From Leptospiraceae bacterium (GTDB lineage Bacteria; Spirochaetota; Leptospiria; Leptospirales; Leptospiraceae): 64,000 nt of DNA. The DNA lies in NCBI GenBank assembly GCA_015075105.1, contig JABTUZ010000001.1, forward strand, positions 372,001 to 436,000. The letters run 5' to 3'. Below, in pieces: positions 46,335 through 55,447 of the stretch; within the stretch, counting starts at the first letter, position 1, and every line of letters begins with the position of its first letter. Made by a program: the position numbers and the translations under genes. Below the pieces are notes generated by a model, which saw only the letters and a list, made by a program, of their open reading frames with translations, did not search any database and had not been told where the DNA came from.

Positions 46335-46341
46335 TTTAGTT

Positions 46342-47193
46342 TTGAATAACTACCTGAATGCGTTTATTCGCAGTGTAATAGAATCTATCACAGAATTTTT
46401 GCCCGTTTCTTCTACCGGGCATCTATTTCTATTTTCTGCTTACTTCCCTTTTCAAGGACTTGGAGAATACTCCAACTCGTTTGAAGACCTATTCGATATT
46501 TATATTCAAAGTGGAGCCATATTTTCAGTTTTAGTTCTATACTTTCGCCATTTATTCCAAGAGTCTAAAACCGCAGGAATGTTTATTCTCGGAAAAACAG
46601 AGGACAAGCAAGGTATTCTTTTTGTTGTTTCTATAATGGTTGGTTGCCTTCCTATAATGGCCATAGGATTTCTATTTAAAGATATTCTGGATTCAATTAA
46701 GTCCAACTCTAACCTACTACTTATCTTAAGCCTTTCTTGGATTGTAGGTGGAATATTGATTCTCCTAGTCGAAAGAAAGCTGACTGCAAAAGAAGAGGTT
46801 CATTCAAATCACAACGTATCAGTAAAGCAGGCTTTTTTTATAGGAATATTTCAGTGTATAGCACTCATACCCGGAATCTCCAGATCCGCAGCTACAATAA
46901 TCGCAGGTAGAAGTTTGGGTCTTTCTAAAAAGCTATCCGCAGAGTTTTCATTTTTTCTCGCAATACCGGTCCTACTTGCAGCAGGGTTTTACAAATTATA
47001 CAAACACAGATCACTTCTTCAAGGTGAGTTTTTGCCAATACTTATTTTTGGGAGTTTATTATCTTTCCTGTTTTGTTTCGCTGTGATTCGGTGGTTTTTA
47101 ATTTATATCAAGAAACACAATTTTCAAGTTTTCGGGTATTATAGGATTGCACTCGGTATGACTGTTATGGCTGCCTATTTTTTTAAATCTTAG
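46342..47193 (+). CDS. uppP: Undecaprenyl-diphosphatase (UppP/BacA)
   Basis: A 283-residue protein with about seven hydrophobic helices. It carries the family hallmark SVIESITEFLPVSSTGHLFLFS near residue 12, with the Glu/Ser/His set in EFLPVSSTGH, and PGISRSAATIIAGRSLGLSKKLSAEFSFFLAIPVL for the second conserved segment. It removes a phosphate from undecaprenyl diphosphate to recycle the lipid carrier for peptidoglycan and glycan synthesis. TTG at 46342 is the likely start; no ATG is near. Confidence 0.95.
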   Translation: MNNYLNAFIRSVIESITEFLPVSSTGHLFLFSAYFPFQGLGEYSNSFEDLFDIYIQSGAIFSVLVLYFRHLFQESKTAGMFILGKTEDKQGILFVVSIMVGCLPIMAIGFLFKDILDSIKSNSNLLLILSLSWIVGGILILLVERKLTAKEEVHSNHNVSVKQAFFIGIFQCIALIPGISRSAATIIAGRSLGLSKKLSAEFSFFLAIPVLLAAGFYKLYKHRSLLQGEFLPILIFGSLLSFLFCFAVIRWFLIYIKKHNFQVFGYYRIALGMTVMAAYFFKS

Positions 47194-47257
47194 TAAAAAC
47201 CCTCTTCGTATGAAAACTTATACTTTTATTTTGTAAAAAATTTGATTAACGAAAAAC

Positions 47258-47303
47258 TCTACAGGTAGATTAATAGAATTCTCTACCGGTAGTGATTTTT
47301 TTG
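47258..47303. terminator. Candidate terminator between convergent uppP and PilZ genes
   Basis: CTCTACAGGTAG (47258-47269) and CTCTACCGGTAG (47281-47292) are near-identical, each nearly self-complementary (CTACCGGTAG is a perfect palindrome), and can pair with one mismatch around an AATAGAATT loop. A T-rich run (GATTTTTTTG) follows. This could be a terminator for uppP, or a pair of operator-like palindromes, which I think less likely because no gene starts here. Confidence 0.45.
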
Positions 47304-47325
47304 TTTGTATATTCTTTTTTGCTAT

Positions 47326-47643
47326 TTAGAATGAATTGATTAACCCTGTAATGCTTTTTTGAGTATCGTCGTCAACGTCCACAAAATTGATCGCTACATT
47401 GTAAGTGCCTTTTGGCTCTGCCGGGTCGCATCGAATTACCTTCCCTTTAATATTGATAGAGCCTGTGAACCAGGGAACTCTTAATGTTAAATCTAAGACC
47501 TCTCCTTTCGGGATTTCTCCATTGTGGGTGAATAATATTCCTTCTTTACTCACATTTTCACTTGTTCCGCCGCCTGCGGGAGATGGTTTGACTTCTAAAG
47601 AGAAAGTCGAACTGATTCGAGGGTATTTTCTTCTTTCTTGCAT
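47326..47643 (-). CDS. PilZ-domain protein
   Basis: The preferred start is the ATG at 47641-47643 (MQERRKYPRI), with AAGGA about twelve bases upstream; an ATG at 47677-47679 would add a 12-residue MQFRKLEGKC extension. RRKYPRI supplies the RxxxR motif of PilZ, followed by the beta strands, SENVSKEGILF (the D/NxSxxG motif) and KVIRCD. PilZ domains bind cyclic di-GMP or act as effectors. The target is not identifiable; it is convergent with uppP and downstream of the 7TMR-DISM SpoIIE protein on the same strand. Confidence 0.85.
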   Translation of the reverse strand: MQERRKYPRISSTFSLEVKPSPAGGGTSENVSKEGILFTHNGEIPKGEVLDLTLRVPWFTGSINIKGKVIRCDPAEPKGTYNVAINFVDVDDDTQKSITGLINSF

Positions 47644-47725
47644 ATTTACACATTTTCCTTCCAATTTTCTGAACTGCAATTATACCATATTGATTTCTAT
47701 TTGCAAGTCTTTTAAATCAATTTTT

Positions 47726-50413
47726 TTAGAATTCTTGTGAAAATTGAGAAAGTGATCTTTGAACTTGCAATCCTTTGGTGTTTTCGGGATCCAAGGCCAG
47801 TGCTTTTTCAATCAGCTCTTTTGCACGAGAAATAACATTTAGATTTTTATAAACATCAGCCAAATTGATTAGATTTTTAACTAGGTTTGGGTTTCGTAAC
47901 ATCAATTGCTCCCCGTAATCCGCAGCTCGATTAAAATTCCTGCTCATTTTGTGAGAATACGAGGCATAGAGAAATGTGTCCACATTTTCAGGTTTTATCT
48001 TGAGATATTCGTCAAAGAATTTTGAAGCTTTTTCGTAATTTTTTGACTTATAGTACATTGTGCTCAACAGTTTTAGGATTTCTTCATTGTCGGAATGAAT
48101 TGAGTAGGCTTTTTCCAATTCGGAAAGACCGGTTTGTATGTCCCCTGACTTGATTTTTTCTTTTCCATTTTCTATGAGACTGACAAATTCAGAAGAAAAA
48201 TGTGTTTCTTGTTCAGTGAAATTTTCTTTAAAAGAAAGTCGAAGTAGTGTGAAGTCGTCTGTTAATATTCCTGAATGAAATATTTTTTCTACAGTTTCTT
48301 TTAATTTGCCCTGTCCTTCTTCTACTCGCCTTAGAAATAGGCTTTCGTCTTCATTTATAATCCTGTGCCCTTCGTTGTCTGTGCCAAGTTGTATATCGTC
48401 TCGCCCATCCGAGCCTACAAATATTACATCTCCCGGAAATAGTTGAAAAGTTTTAATGTAGAGTGATTCAGTATTGTCAGGAGTTCCGATTTTTCTTAGA
48501 ACCAATTCATTTTCTAAAAAACTTGCTTTCCCGTCTCTATAGAGTGCAGTCCATGGGTGTTCAGCGTTTATGAAATACATGAACCCTGTTTCGTTGTCAA
48601 CAAGCCCCATGACTACGGATATATACATTGAGCCGTTGAAAGACTCAAAAACATTTTGCAAATCTAAAAATGCTTCTTTTAACCACAGCTCAGGAGATTT
48701 ATTTTTTTGAGCTTTGATTTTAGAACGAGTTAAAACTGCGTTAAATACCACTCCCATTACAAGTGCACCACCAGCTCCTTGTATAGATTTACCCATTGCA
48801 TCACCGTTAGCAAATACAGTGTAATTTTTCCCGAGTAGTTCTACATTGGAAGTAATACAAATATCCCCACCGATTTCATGAGACTTATTCTTGAATTCAA
48901 AAGATTTTTTTTGCTTCACATAAAATTGGGTTTCGACAGACTCACTCGTATTTTTATTTGTAGTGAGAGGATTTAGTAAAAGAGATGTAAGAAAATAATC
49001 CCCGTCTTGCTGAACTTTTAAGGCTTGAACCTCACCTAGAGTCTGATTCAGCTCTCTTGTTCTTTCTTCAACTTTTTTTTCAAGAGAAGTGTTTAGCTCT
49101 TCTACTTCCTCGTTTAATCGTACAAATTTATTTGCAAGAATCGTAGCAAGACTCAAAATAAATAAAATAAAAGCATACCCTGTAACTCTGGGCAATACTA
49201 TAATTTGCCTAGTACTCAGCACGTCTAAAATAATAGATGCGAGCATGATAAGCATACCGAAAAAAATATAAATTGCATCTATGTCTTTTTTTATAATTTT
49301 CTTAATTAGATGGGCTATCGCAAAAGATAAACTGATTAGCCAAAGTGGCTGAACTAAATTGGAGTTCACCGTATTGTAAGTATTTGTATTTGAAATGAAA
49401 AGAAAAAACAGAAAAATACTAACTTGAACTGTATCGGTTAGCTTTACAACTATATTGTATGGATATTTAAAAAGAGTTCTTATGAAATGGTAAAAAATCG
49501 GAACGAGTAAGGGGAGAATCAAATATTCAATTTTTTTTAGGTGGAAAAATTCAAATCCAAGATCGTATTTGATTTGATTTCTTAAAAATTGATAGATCAC
49601 TAAAAGAAGTGTAAACAAACCAAAAAATAAATTTTCGTATTCCTTTCTTCTTCTCATAAATAGAAAAAGAAAATATCCACCGGCAGTCAGATAGATCATC
49701 AAAAGAATCAATTTAAAATATTCGGTATGGTAGAAATCTTTTTCTATAAGAAAGGAAGGACCAATCGAGGTAAAATCTTGAGTAATCCCGACCTCTCCCG
49801 GAAAATACGAACCTACTTTAATTAGCAAAATATTTTCTTTGTCTTTTTTTAATAATCCTTCCGGGATTTTATAAATTCGGATTTTATCGTAGGCTTGAGG
49901 TTTGTCCGATTGGAAATCTCCGTTTTTTCCTATAAGGACTCCATTCAAGTAGGTCTCGTCTCTATCGGAAATAATTCCTGCACGAATTGCAATTTGTTCT
50001 GTCCATGCTTTTTGAATTTTAAATTTTTTTACAACCCACAAAATTGGAACGTTTTTGTCAGGCTCTTTTTTAGATTTATAAACACTTGGAACAGTATAGA
50101 CTTCCCAGCTTTCATCAATTAAACCGGAATACTTTTTAGGGTCAATTTCTTTCGTTGAGGCAAACCAAAAAGAGTTTTTGGAAGAGTTTAAAAATTGGAT
50201 CGAATTGACAGATTCCAATTCTTGAGTTTCGATTGGTTTTTCATGATTGTTTTCTTCTGAATGGGTGATTCCATGTGGAATAAAAATTAGAAAGAATATA
50301 AAATATAATACCCTTGCAATTTTGTAGTCTCTATTTTTTTGAAATAAAAAATGATGCTTGAGCTCAAATTTTTTAAAAAAAAGTGAAATGAAGTTTCTAA
50401 GTAGTTTACCCAT
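47726..50413 (-). CDS. 7TMR-DISM sensor with SpoIIE phosphatase and TPR repeats
   Basis: An 895-residue protein. After a signal anchor, an N-terminal jelly-roll-like extracellular domain (WVVKKFKIQKAW, RDETYLNGVLIGKNGDF) is followed by seven membrane helices (about 225-430), a coiled coil (LNEEVEELNTSLEKKVEERTREL), a PPM/SpoIIE domain (HEIGGDICITSN, MGKSIQGAGGALVMGVVF, GSDGRDDIQ, DDFTLLRLSF), and several TPR repeats at about 770-895. It probably senses an extracellular cue and dephosphorylates a partner protein, with the TPRs recruiting it. The 7TMR-DISM type is common in Leptospira. It shares its sensor plan with the genes at 53401 and 55448. Confidence 0.88.
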   Translation of the reverse strand: MGKLLRNFISLFFKKFELKHHFLFQKNRDYKIARVLYFIFFLIFIPHGITHSEENNHEKPIETQELESVNSIQFLNSSKNSFWFASTKEIDPKKYSGLIDESWEVYTVPSVYKSKKEPDKNVPILWVVKKFKIQKAWTEQIAIRAGIISDRDETYLNGVLIGKNGDFQSDKPQAYDKIRIYKIPEGLLKKDKENILLIKVGSYFPGEVGITQDFTSIGPSFLIEKDFYHTEYFKLILLMIYLTAGGYFLFLFMRRRKEYENLFFGLFTLLLVIYQFLRNQIKYDLGFEFFHLKKIEYLILPLLVPIFYHFIRTLFKYPYNIVVKLTDTVQVSIFLFFLFISNTNTYNTVNSNLVQPLWLISLSFAIAHLIKKIIKKDIDAIYIFFGMLIMLASIILDVLSTRQIIVLPRVTGYAFILFILSLATILANKFVRLNEEVEELNTSLEKKVEERTRELNQTLGEVQALKVQQDGDYFLTSLLLNPLTTNKNTSESVETQFYVKQKKSFEFKNKSHEIGGDICITSNVELLGKNYTVFANGDAMGKSIQGAGGALVMGVVFNAVLTRSKIKAQKNKSPELWLKEAFLDLQNVFESFNGSMYISVVMGLVDNETGFMYFINAEHPWTALYRDGKASFLENELVLRKIGTPDNTESLYIKTFQLFPGDVIFVGSDGRDDIQLGTDNEGHRIINEDESLFLRRVEEGQGKLKETVEKIFHSGILTDDFTLLRLSFKENFTEQETHFSSEFVSLIENGKEKIKSGDIQTGLSELEKAYSIHSDNEEILKLLSTMYYKSKNYEKASKFFDEYLKIKPENVDTFLYASYSHKMSRNFNRAADYGEQLMLRNPNLVKNLINLADVYKNLNVISRAKELIEKALALDPENTKGLQVQRSLSQFSQEF

Positions 50414-50499
50414 TTTTCAAACTTAATTTTTCTGTAATTTTTTGAAAAGTATTCATTTTATTGAAATGAAAAATTTAGATAAATTTTTTTATAAGATAA

Positions 50500-50528
50500 T
50501 TGACAAGTATTTTAAACTATTGAAAAAT
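50500..50528 (+). promoter_or_regulatory. Weak candidate promoter for the phase-variable lipoprotein gene
   Basis: TTGACA at 50500-50505 is a perfect minus-35 hexamer, but the minus-10 at 17 bases reads only AAAAAT. It lies 58 bases before the ATG at 50563. Offered as a candidate only. Confidence 0.25.
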
Positions 50529-50562
50529 AGGTTTTATTTTTCTTAAATAGGGAGAAAATTTA

Positions 50563-51477
50563 ATGAAAAAGTCAGTCAGTCAGTAGAATCCACTTTTTAT
50601 TTTTAGTATTTTTAACTTTTCTAGTTTTTATCCATTGCTCACCAAAAAAGAAAAATAACTCTAGTTTTTTGGCTTTATTGGGTGGGGGAAGTCAGGTAAA
50701 CACTAATTCACCTACCGGAGCCGGGGAGGCTGGAGGGACAAATCCGGGAACTGTAGCTACTCCTACATTTAGCCCATCTGCCGGGAATCAAACAAGCCTT
50801 TCTAATATAAGCCTTTCTACGACAACCTCAGAGGCAACAATTTATTATACCACAGACGGAAGTAATCCCAGTGCAAGTTCGAGCCAATACACAGGCGCTC
50901 TTGTAAATACCTGGAGTCTTGCAGGCAAGACTATCAAGGCAATTGCAACTAAAACAGGGATGACTGGTAGTGGTGTCTTATCTGGAATATTTAGCTACCC
51001 ACCTTTAAAAACAGGTCAGACTGTAGTTTATTCAGTAGGCGATAACGGTACAAATCAGACCGGAATTTCTAGAAGTTATACAGACAATGGAGATGGAACC
51101 GTTACGGATAACGCAACCGGACTAATCTGGCAGAAGTGTAGTGTCGGTAAAACTGGATCAGACTGTAGTGGTGGTAGTGCAAGCACAATGAACTGGGATA
51201 CTGCAATAAGTACTTGTAGCGGGCTAAGTTTTGCAGGTAAGACCTGGAGATTACCATCAATGCAAGAGTTAGAAACACTGCCTGATTATGGTAAATCATC
51301 TAGCCCTGTTATAGATACAGCATATTTTCCAAATACAGCTGCTAAAACGGGTATTGGAGTTCTACTACGTTTGCGCTTGATACAAGCAATGCGTGGTACG
51401 TCTACTACAGTGCTGGCGCTGCGGGCTCCAACGTTAAGACTAATAGCTATTCTGTCCGTTGTGTTTCTGGACCCTGA
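50563..51477 (+). pseudogene. Phase-variable lipoprotein gene (chitobiase-like plus DUF1566), out of frame
   Basis: An ATG at 50563 with a strong GGGAG ribosome site opens MKKSVSQ and hits a stop, TAG, inside a four-base repeat (AGTC) of about 3.75 copies at 50570-50584. Removing one repeat gives MKKSVSRIHFLFLVFLTFLVFIHCSP, a lipoprotein signal that continues in the long frame to 51346. That frame encodes a Gly/Ser-rich linker, a chitobiase-like repeat (IYYTTDGSNPSASSSQYTG) and a DUF1566 domain (TDNGDGTVTDNATGLIWQK, TWRLPSMQELETLPDYG). A second shift near an A run at 51344-51347 splits the DUF1566 end; NGYWSSTTFAL...SVRCVSGP then continues in another frame to the stop at 51477. Confidence 0.8.
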
Positions 51478-51537
51478 CTTGGTGATTTATATGATTACTA
51501 TGATTAGGGTGTTTATCGAGATAGGGGTGTGGCCGTC

Positions 51538-51567
51538 CGTAGGGGTTGAAGATTTTTAACCCCTACG
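51538..51567 (+). terminator. Perfect 10-bp hairpin after the DUF1566 gene
   Basis: CGTAGGGGTT at 51538-51547 pairs exactly with AACCCCTACG at 51558-51567 around a ten-base AT-rich loop. No T run follows, so it may be a Rho-dependent end signal or a recombination relic. Terminator is the best guess. Confidence 0.35.
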
Positions 51568-51672
51568 ATAAGTAGAACGATTGGTCTATTGTACAATGGA
51601 TAAATACGGTAGATAACCCAATCGACCTTGGACTTGATTTATATGATTTATAGGATGTGCAGGATTGGGTTG

Positions 51673-51741
51673 TTCAATAATGGCAACGTGAACAACAACA
51701 AGACCAATAACAACTATGTTCGTTGTATGTCTGGAGCGTAG
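51673..51741 (+). pseudogene. C-terminal fragment of a second DUF1566 protein
   Basis: FNNGNVNNNKTNNNYVRC, then MSGA and a stop, is the usual end of a DUF1566 domain (compare SVRCVSGP in the upstream gene). The rest of the domain is absent, so this is a relic, possibly of a duplication or recombination between DUF1566 copies. The 180 bases between the two fragments hold only the 10-bp hairpin and no ORF. Confidence 0.6.
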
Positions 51742-51754
51742 CTATGGTTTCCAT

Positions 51755-52034
51755 ATACCCGAATGTTTTTTTAAAGAAATTCTTGGAGTAACGATTACCG
51801 ATGCTGAAATTTTGGAAGAGCTTCCGCAGGAGACAGTCTCTGTGAAGCGAACAGATTATCCAGTGCTTGTCAAAGACATCAAAGGCAAAGAAGAAATTTA
51901 TCTCGTAGAATTCCAAACCGAATAGTCGGACGAAAAGATAGAAGATGATTGCGAAAGATTCTGATCTTGGATTTGTGTTTGAGATTACTGGACTCACCCT
52001 TGAAGACTTGCGTAGAGAAGGTATTGTGAAATAA
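51755..52034 (+). pseudogene. Remnant of an Rpn/PD-(D/E)XK nuclease-transposase family gene
   Basis: ECFFKEILGVTITDAEILEELPQETVSVKRTDYPVLVKDIKGKEEIYLVEFQTE then meets a TAG where the family expects Trp (EFQTEW), and a shifted segment DSDLGFVFEITGLTLEDLRREGIVK follows, ending at 52034. This pattern (RTDxPVLVKD..., YLVEFQ) is typical of Rpn/YhgA-like recombination-promoting nucleases. The gene is broken by a nonsense codon and deletions and cannot make an intact protein. It directly follows the DUF1566 relic. Confidence 0.6.
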
Positions 52035-52101
52035 GACAGGAATATGTCCTTAAGAATTTACAAGTCAAAGATAATTAGGGCTTCTATGGGACTTTTTAAA
52101 A

Positions 52102-52452
52102 TTATATCATTTGTTCTAAGAATTTTTTTAGAACAATTGCATGGTTGGAAGTTTTATTTTTTGCACTATAGAGCAAGGTGACAGTTTGAGACTTTGCAAG
52201 ATTTCGAATATGCTCTATTTCTTTAGATTTACTTTTCAGCTCTTTGGTGTAAAGTTTAGAAAATTCTTTAAACAACTCGTCCTTATGATTAAACCATTTT
52301 CTTAAATTTGGAGAGGGAGCAATTTCCTTTAACCATTCGTCTATTTTTGTGTTGTTTTTTGATAACCCTCTCGGCCAAAGCCGGTCAATCAGTATCCTGA
52401 AACCATCATTTTTTTCGGCGGGGGCGTAGACTCTTTTTATATGAATATTCAT
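52102..52452 (-). CDS. DUF488-family protein
   Basis: Start at the ATG at 52450-52452 (MNIHIKRVYAPAE). The 116-residue protein has KNDGFRILIDRLWPRGLSKNNTKIDEWLKEIAPS, LRKWFNH, FSKLYTKELK and VTLLYSAKNKTSNHAIVL, which is the DUF488 signature (RVLVDRxWPRGxxK...W.k.lAPS). Function is unknown; the family is conserved and small. A 31-codon in-frame upstream extension is not needed. The ATG has no evident ribosome site. It is divergent from the response-regulator gene. Confidence 0.85.
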   Translation of the reverse strand: MNIHIKRVYAPAEKNDGFRILIDRLWPRGLSKNNTKIDEWLKEIAPSPNLRKWFNHKDELFKEFSKLYTKELKSKSKEIEHIRNLAKSQTVTLLYSAKNKTSNHAIVLKKFLEQMI

Positions 52453-52623
52453 AGAAAGAATATATATTTGTATTTTATACTGTTTTTTTGTTATTAAACA
52501 CAGAAAAAAATAGATTTTCAAGAAATTTTTTTGAAAATCTATCAAAAATACCTAATTTGTGGTATAGACAGATTTTGGGATTTATGAAACAATCTAAATT
52601 TGACGACTTAAATTGAGTAAGAA

Positions 52624-53253
52624 ATGTTAAAGAAAAGAAAGCCAAACATTGGAATTGTAGAAGACGACGAAAATTATAAAAAGGAAATAGAATCGATTCT
52701 TGTAAAGAAGAACAATGTATTCTCATTTCATTCTGCCGAAGAGCTTTTGCAGTATCCTCATATTTCAAAATTAGATTTGATTTATGCAGATATTGGACTT
52801 CCTAGGATGAACGGGATTGAGTTGACCGGAATTATTATCGCAAAGTTTCCAAAAATGAAGATTGTAATACTTTCTGGGATGAACTCAGACGAATTGATTT
52901 TCAAATCCATTCGATTTGGCTCCCTTGGGTTTATTCATAAATCGGACTTAAAAGACATAAACGAAATCACCGAGCAAATTCTAAAAGGTGGAGCGATTAT
53001 CTCTCCTTCGATTGCAGTTCGGGTTTTGCATAGCTTTAGAAAAGACAAAGAGACAGTCGAAATCGAGAACCTAACCGTGAGAGAGAAACAGGTCTTAGAC
53101 CAAATTTTAAGTGGACTGTCCACGAAAGAATGTGCTGAGTTAATGAGTCTTTCAGAATTTACTCTCAGAACCCATATTCGAAATATATACAGCAAGCTAC
53201 AGGTTAAAAACAGGGTCGAGTTGATGAGAAAAGCGTCTGAGTTGGGGATTTAG
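52624..53253 (+). CDS. NarL/LuxR-type response regulator
   Basis: A 209-residue protein. Receiver domain (1-125) has IVEDDEN, the phosphorylation Asp56 in LIYADIGLPRMNG, VILSGM and the Lys in FIHKSD; HTH domain (145-209) has NLTVREKQVLDQILSGLSTKECAELMSLSEFTLRTHIRNIYSKLQVKNRVEL, the LuxR/GerE motif. It should bind DNA as a dimer when phosphorylated. Its partner is very likely the 7TMR-DISM histidine kinase 147 bases downstream. The gap between them holds a short relic-like frame and the kinase's ribosome site. Confidence 0.94.
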   Translation: MLKKRKPNIGIVEDDENYKKEIESILVKKNNVFSFHSAEELLQYPHISKLDLIYADIGLPRMNGIELTGIIIAKFPKMKIVILSGMNSDELIFKSIRFGSLGFIHKSDLKDINEITEQILKGGAIISPSIAVRVLHSFRKDKETVEIENLTVREKQVLDQILSGLSTKECAELMSLSEFTLRTHIRNIYSKLQVKNRVELMRKASELGI

Positions 53254-53400
53254 TCAAAAAAACTCGGTTCAAAATTTGTGTTAAAATTTTGATTGCTACC
53301 AAAGCCAAACTACTAAAAGAAGACGAGCAAAAAAAAATATTTCTTGAAGAACAATTAAGGTATAGAAAAGTTTAACCTGTAATTTAAAAGGAGTGGAATT

Positions 53401-55266
53401 TTGCGAAAGGCTATACCGGTCATAATTGCATTTTTCACTTTCTTGCCCTTGGATGCAGATGAAGTCAGAAATTTTGATGAGGGCTGGGAATACAACTGGA
53501 AACGATCCATTGCTATGACTTCCAGAAAAACATCCGGTAAATTACAGGATGATGAATGGAAGCCCTATTCACTAAAAGACCAAACTCCTGAAAGACAAAA
53601 TCGCAATATTTTGTGGTTAAGGCATTACATTCCGAAAACAGATTGGGAAAAATCGGCGATCTACTTTCCTTTTATCGAATTTACCTATCAGGCGTTTATT
53701 CAGGAACGCCTCGTAGCTCAATTCGGCGATATTCATACAGACGATACTTGCAGTGTAGATACATGGATTCAACACCAAATACTTTCTATTCCAAAAAATT
53801 TAGAAGGAGAATATCTATATCTGAAAGTTTGTAGCCCGTATCCAAGCATCGGGCTTGTGCATATTCCGAAGATTGGAAAGTATGAGGATTTATATTACAA
53901 CCATATCGTTTCTGAAATTCCTCTACTTCTTGTTTCAGTTTTTTTTATTACCTGCTCACTTATCTCTTTCTATTTTTTTACTCGGAGGGTATCACAAAAA
54001 TTACTTCTCTATTTTTCTTTTATATGTCTTGCGTTATGTATTTTGTCTATCTACCATACAAGTTTTCGTTTAGAAATCGTAAACAATAGGCTGTTTTGGA
54101 CTGAATTTTTTATACTGACTGCACTGATTTTCCCTTTTATCATGATTTTATTTATTGAAAATTTGATTGGTTATGGTTGGATGAAATCTCTACAATTCAT
54201 GCGTTATGCGATATTGTTATTTTTTATAATTGCAGCTCCTCTTACTCTTCTTAGGTTTGATTTTAAGTACCAGCCTCAATTCGCATTTGCTTTTTTTGTT
54301 TTTCAATTATTGAACTTGTTTGTTGTTCTTCTGAATTGTGGCATCGAAATTAGAAAAGGAAATAAAGATATGTATGTTTTAGTCGGTGGCTTTATAGCTT
54401 TGCTTTTATCTTTAGTGCCTCAGGTTTTATATGAAATCGGAATTATGAAATATCAAAAGTTTTATTTTTCGGGTGGCTTTTTTGTTTTTACTCTTGGCTT
54501 AGGTTGGATTGCAGGCAATAAATATTCAAAAGTTTACGATGAATTGCAAGACTATTCTACAAACCTTGAAAAAAAGATACAAGAGCGAGCCTTGCAAATA
54601 GAGGAAGGAAATAAAATCGCTTTAGAAAGTACGATGAAAATAGCGAAATTAGAAAAAGAAAATGCAATTATTCAGGAGAGAGAAAAAATTTTTACAGATA
54701 TGCACGATCATATTGGAGCCGCTCTTTCCGATCTTACATTTCAAATTCGCAATGTAAAAGAATCTTCTAAGTTGGATCATGTCCAAAACGAGAATCTTCA
54801 GTCTGCTTTGGAAAAAGTTGTTCAAAAGTTCCGAAGTCATCTTCATGCTATAGAGGATATGAAAGTTTTGGAGTCTGACTTTATTAATGGACTCAGGTTA
54901 ATAGTACTGCGACGTTATGAGTTTTCAAAACGAAAATTTCATTTTTTTTCCGATGCAAGCACTGTAGAATTCTTTATAAAACATTCTTCCCCAAGCCAAA
55001 AAGAAGCTCTTTTGGCAATTGTGTCTGAAATATGCACCAACGATTTAAAATACGGAAAAAATAATTCTGAGATACGTTTTCTAAAAAATAAAAAAAATAT
55101 TGAAATCTACTTTTTTTCTGAAACAAACCACGACACAGAAATACATTTAACCGGAATGGGTGAGAAAACCATACAAAACCGAGTTTTAGAATTGAATGGC
55201 ACCATAAAAACTAAAACTGAAAACCACCATTTCTTTTTAGAAATCAGACTCCCGATGTATATATGA
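53401..55266 (+). CDS. 7TMR-DISM sensor histidine kinase (HisKA_3)
   Basis: A 621-residue protein starting at TTG 53401 with AGGAG upstream. A signal and jelly-roll-like extracellular domain (residues 20-165; RHYIPKTDWEKSAIYFP, FIEFTYQAFIQERLVAQFGD) precede seven helices (170-370), a coiled coil, the H-box FTDMHDHIGAALSDL with His435, and an ATPase domain with SEICTNDLKYGKNN (N-box) and TGMGEKTIQNRV (G-box). The H-box fits the NarX/HisKA_3 group, which pairs with NarL-type regulators such as the one upstream. The signal is unknown. Confidence 0.93.
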   Translation: MRKAIPVIIAFFTFLPLDADEVRNFDEGWEYNWKRSIAMTSRKTSGKLQDDEWKPYSLKDQTPERQNRNILWLRHYIPKTDWEKSAIYFPFIEFTYQAFIQERLVAQFGDIHTDDTCSVDTWIQHQILSIPKNLEGEYLYLKVCSPYPSIGLVHIPKIGKYEDLYYNHIVSEIPLLLVSVFFITCSLISFYFFTRRVSQKLLLYFSFICLALCILSIYHTSFRLEIVNNRLFWTEFFILTALIFPFIMILFIENLIGYGWMKSLQFMRYAILLFFIIAAPLTLLRFDFKYQPQFAFAFFVFQLLNLFVVLLNCGIEIRKGNKDMYVLVGGFIALLLSLVPQVLYEIGIMKYQKFYFSGGFFVFTLGLGWIAGNKYSKVYDELQDYSTNLEKKIQERALQIEEGNKIALESTMKIAKLEKENAIIQEREKIFTDMHDHIGAALSDLTFQIRNVKESSKLDHVQNENLQSALEKVVQKFRSHLHAIEDMKVLESDFINGLRLIVLRRYEFSKRKFHFFSDASTVEFFIKHSSPSQKEALLAIVSEICTNDLKYGKNNSEIRFLKNKKNIEIYFFSETNHDTEIHLTGMGEKTIQNRVLELNGTIKTKTENHHFFLEIRLPMYI

Positions 55267-55447
55267 CAAAACTGTTCAGTCCTTGCGTTGCAAGAGGTGG
55301 ACATCGATAGTCAATGGCAGTTTCCTTGGGTATCTGAAAGTATATATTTCCAAGAAAGACTTTTTGCAGGTGTATCATATATAAAGATAAGTTTTTTTGT
55401 TTAAGGAGTGAGTCTAACGTCTTATAATTGTCTGGACGAAACAAGGA

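Noticed and set aside
50669-51559. Simple start of the DUF1566 gene at the TTG 50669
   Set aside because: The upstream frame holds a signal peptide and lipobox and the strong ribosome site is at 50551-50555, so the true start is the ATG at 50563 with a frame break.
52111-52136. Inverted repeat TTGTTCTAA / TTAGAACAA as a terminator
   Set aside because: It lies inside the end of the DUF488 coding region and is not followed by a T run on the minus strand, so it is probably incidental.
53290-53373. Short frame KLLKEDEQKKIFLEEQLRYRKV between regulator and kinase
   Set aside because: It is only about 28 codons, has no ribosome site and ends before the kinase's own AGGAG. It may be a relic but gives no usable evidence.
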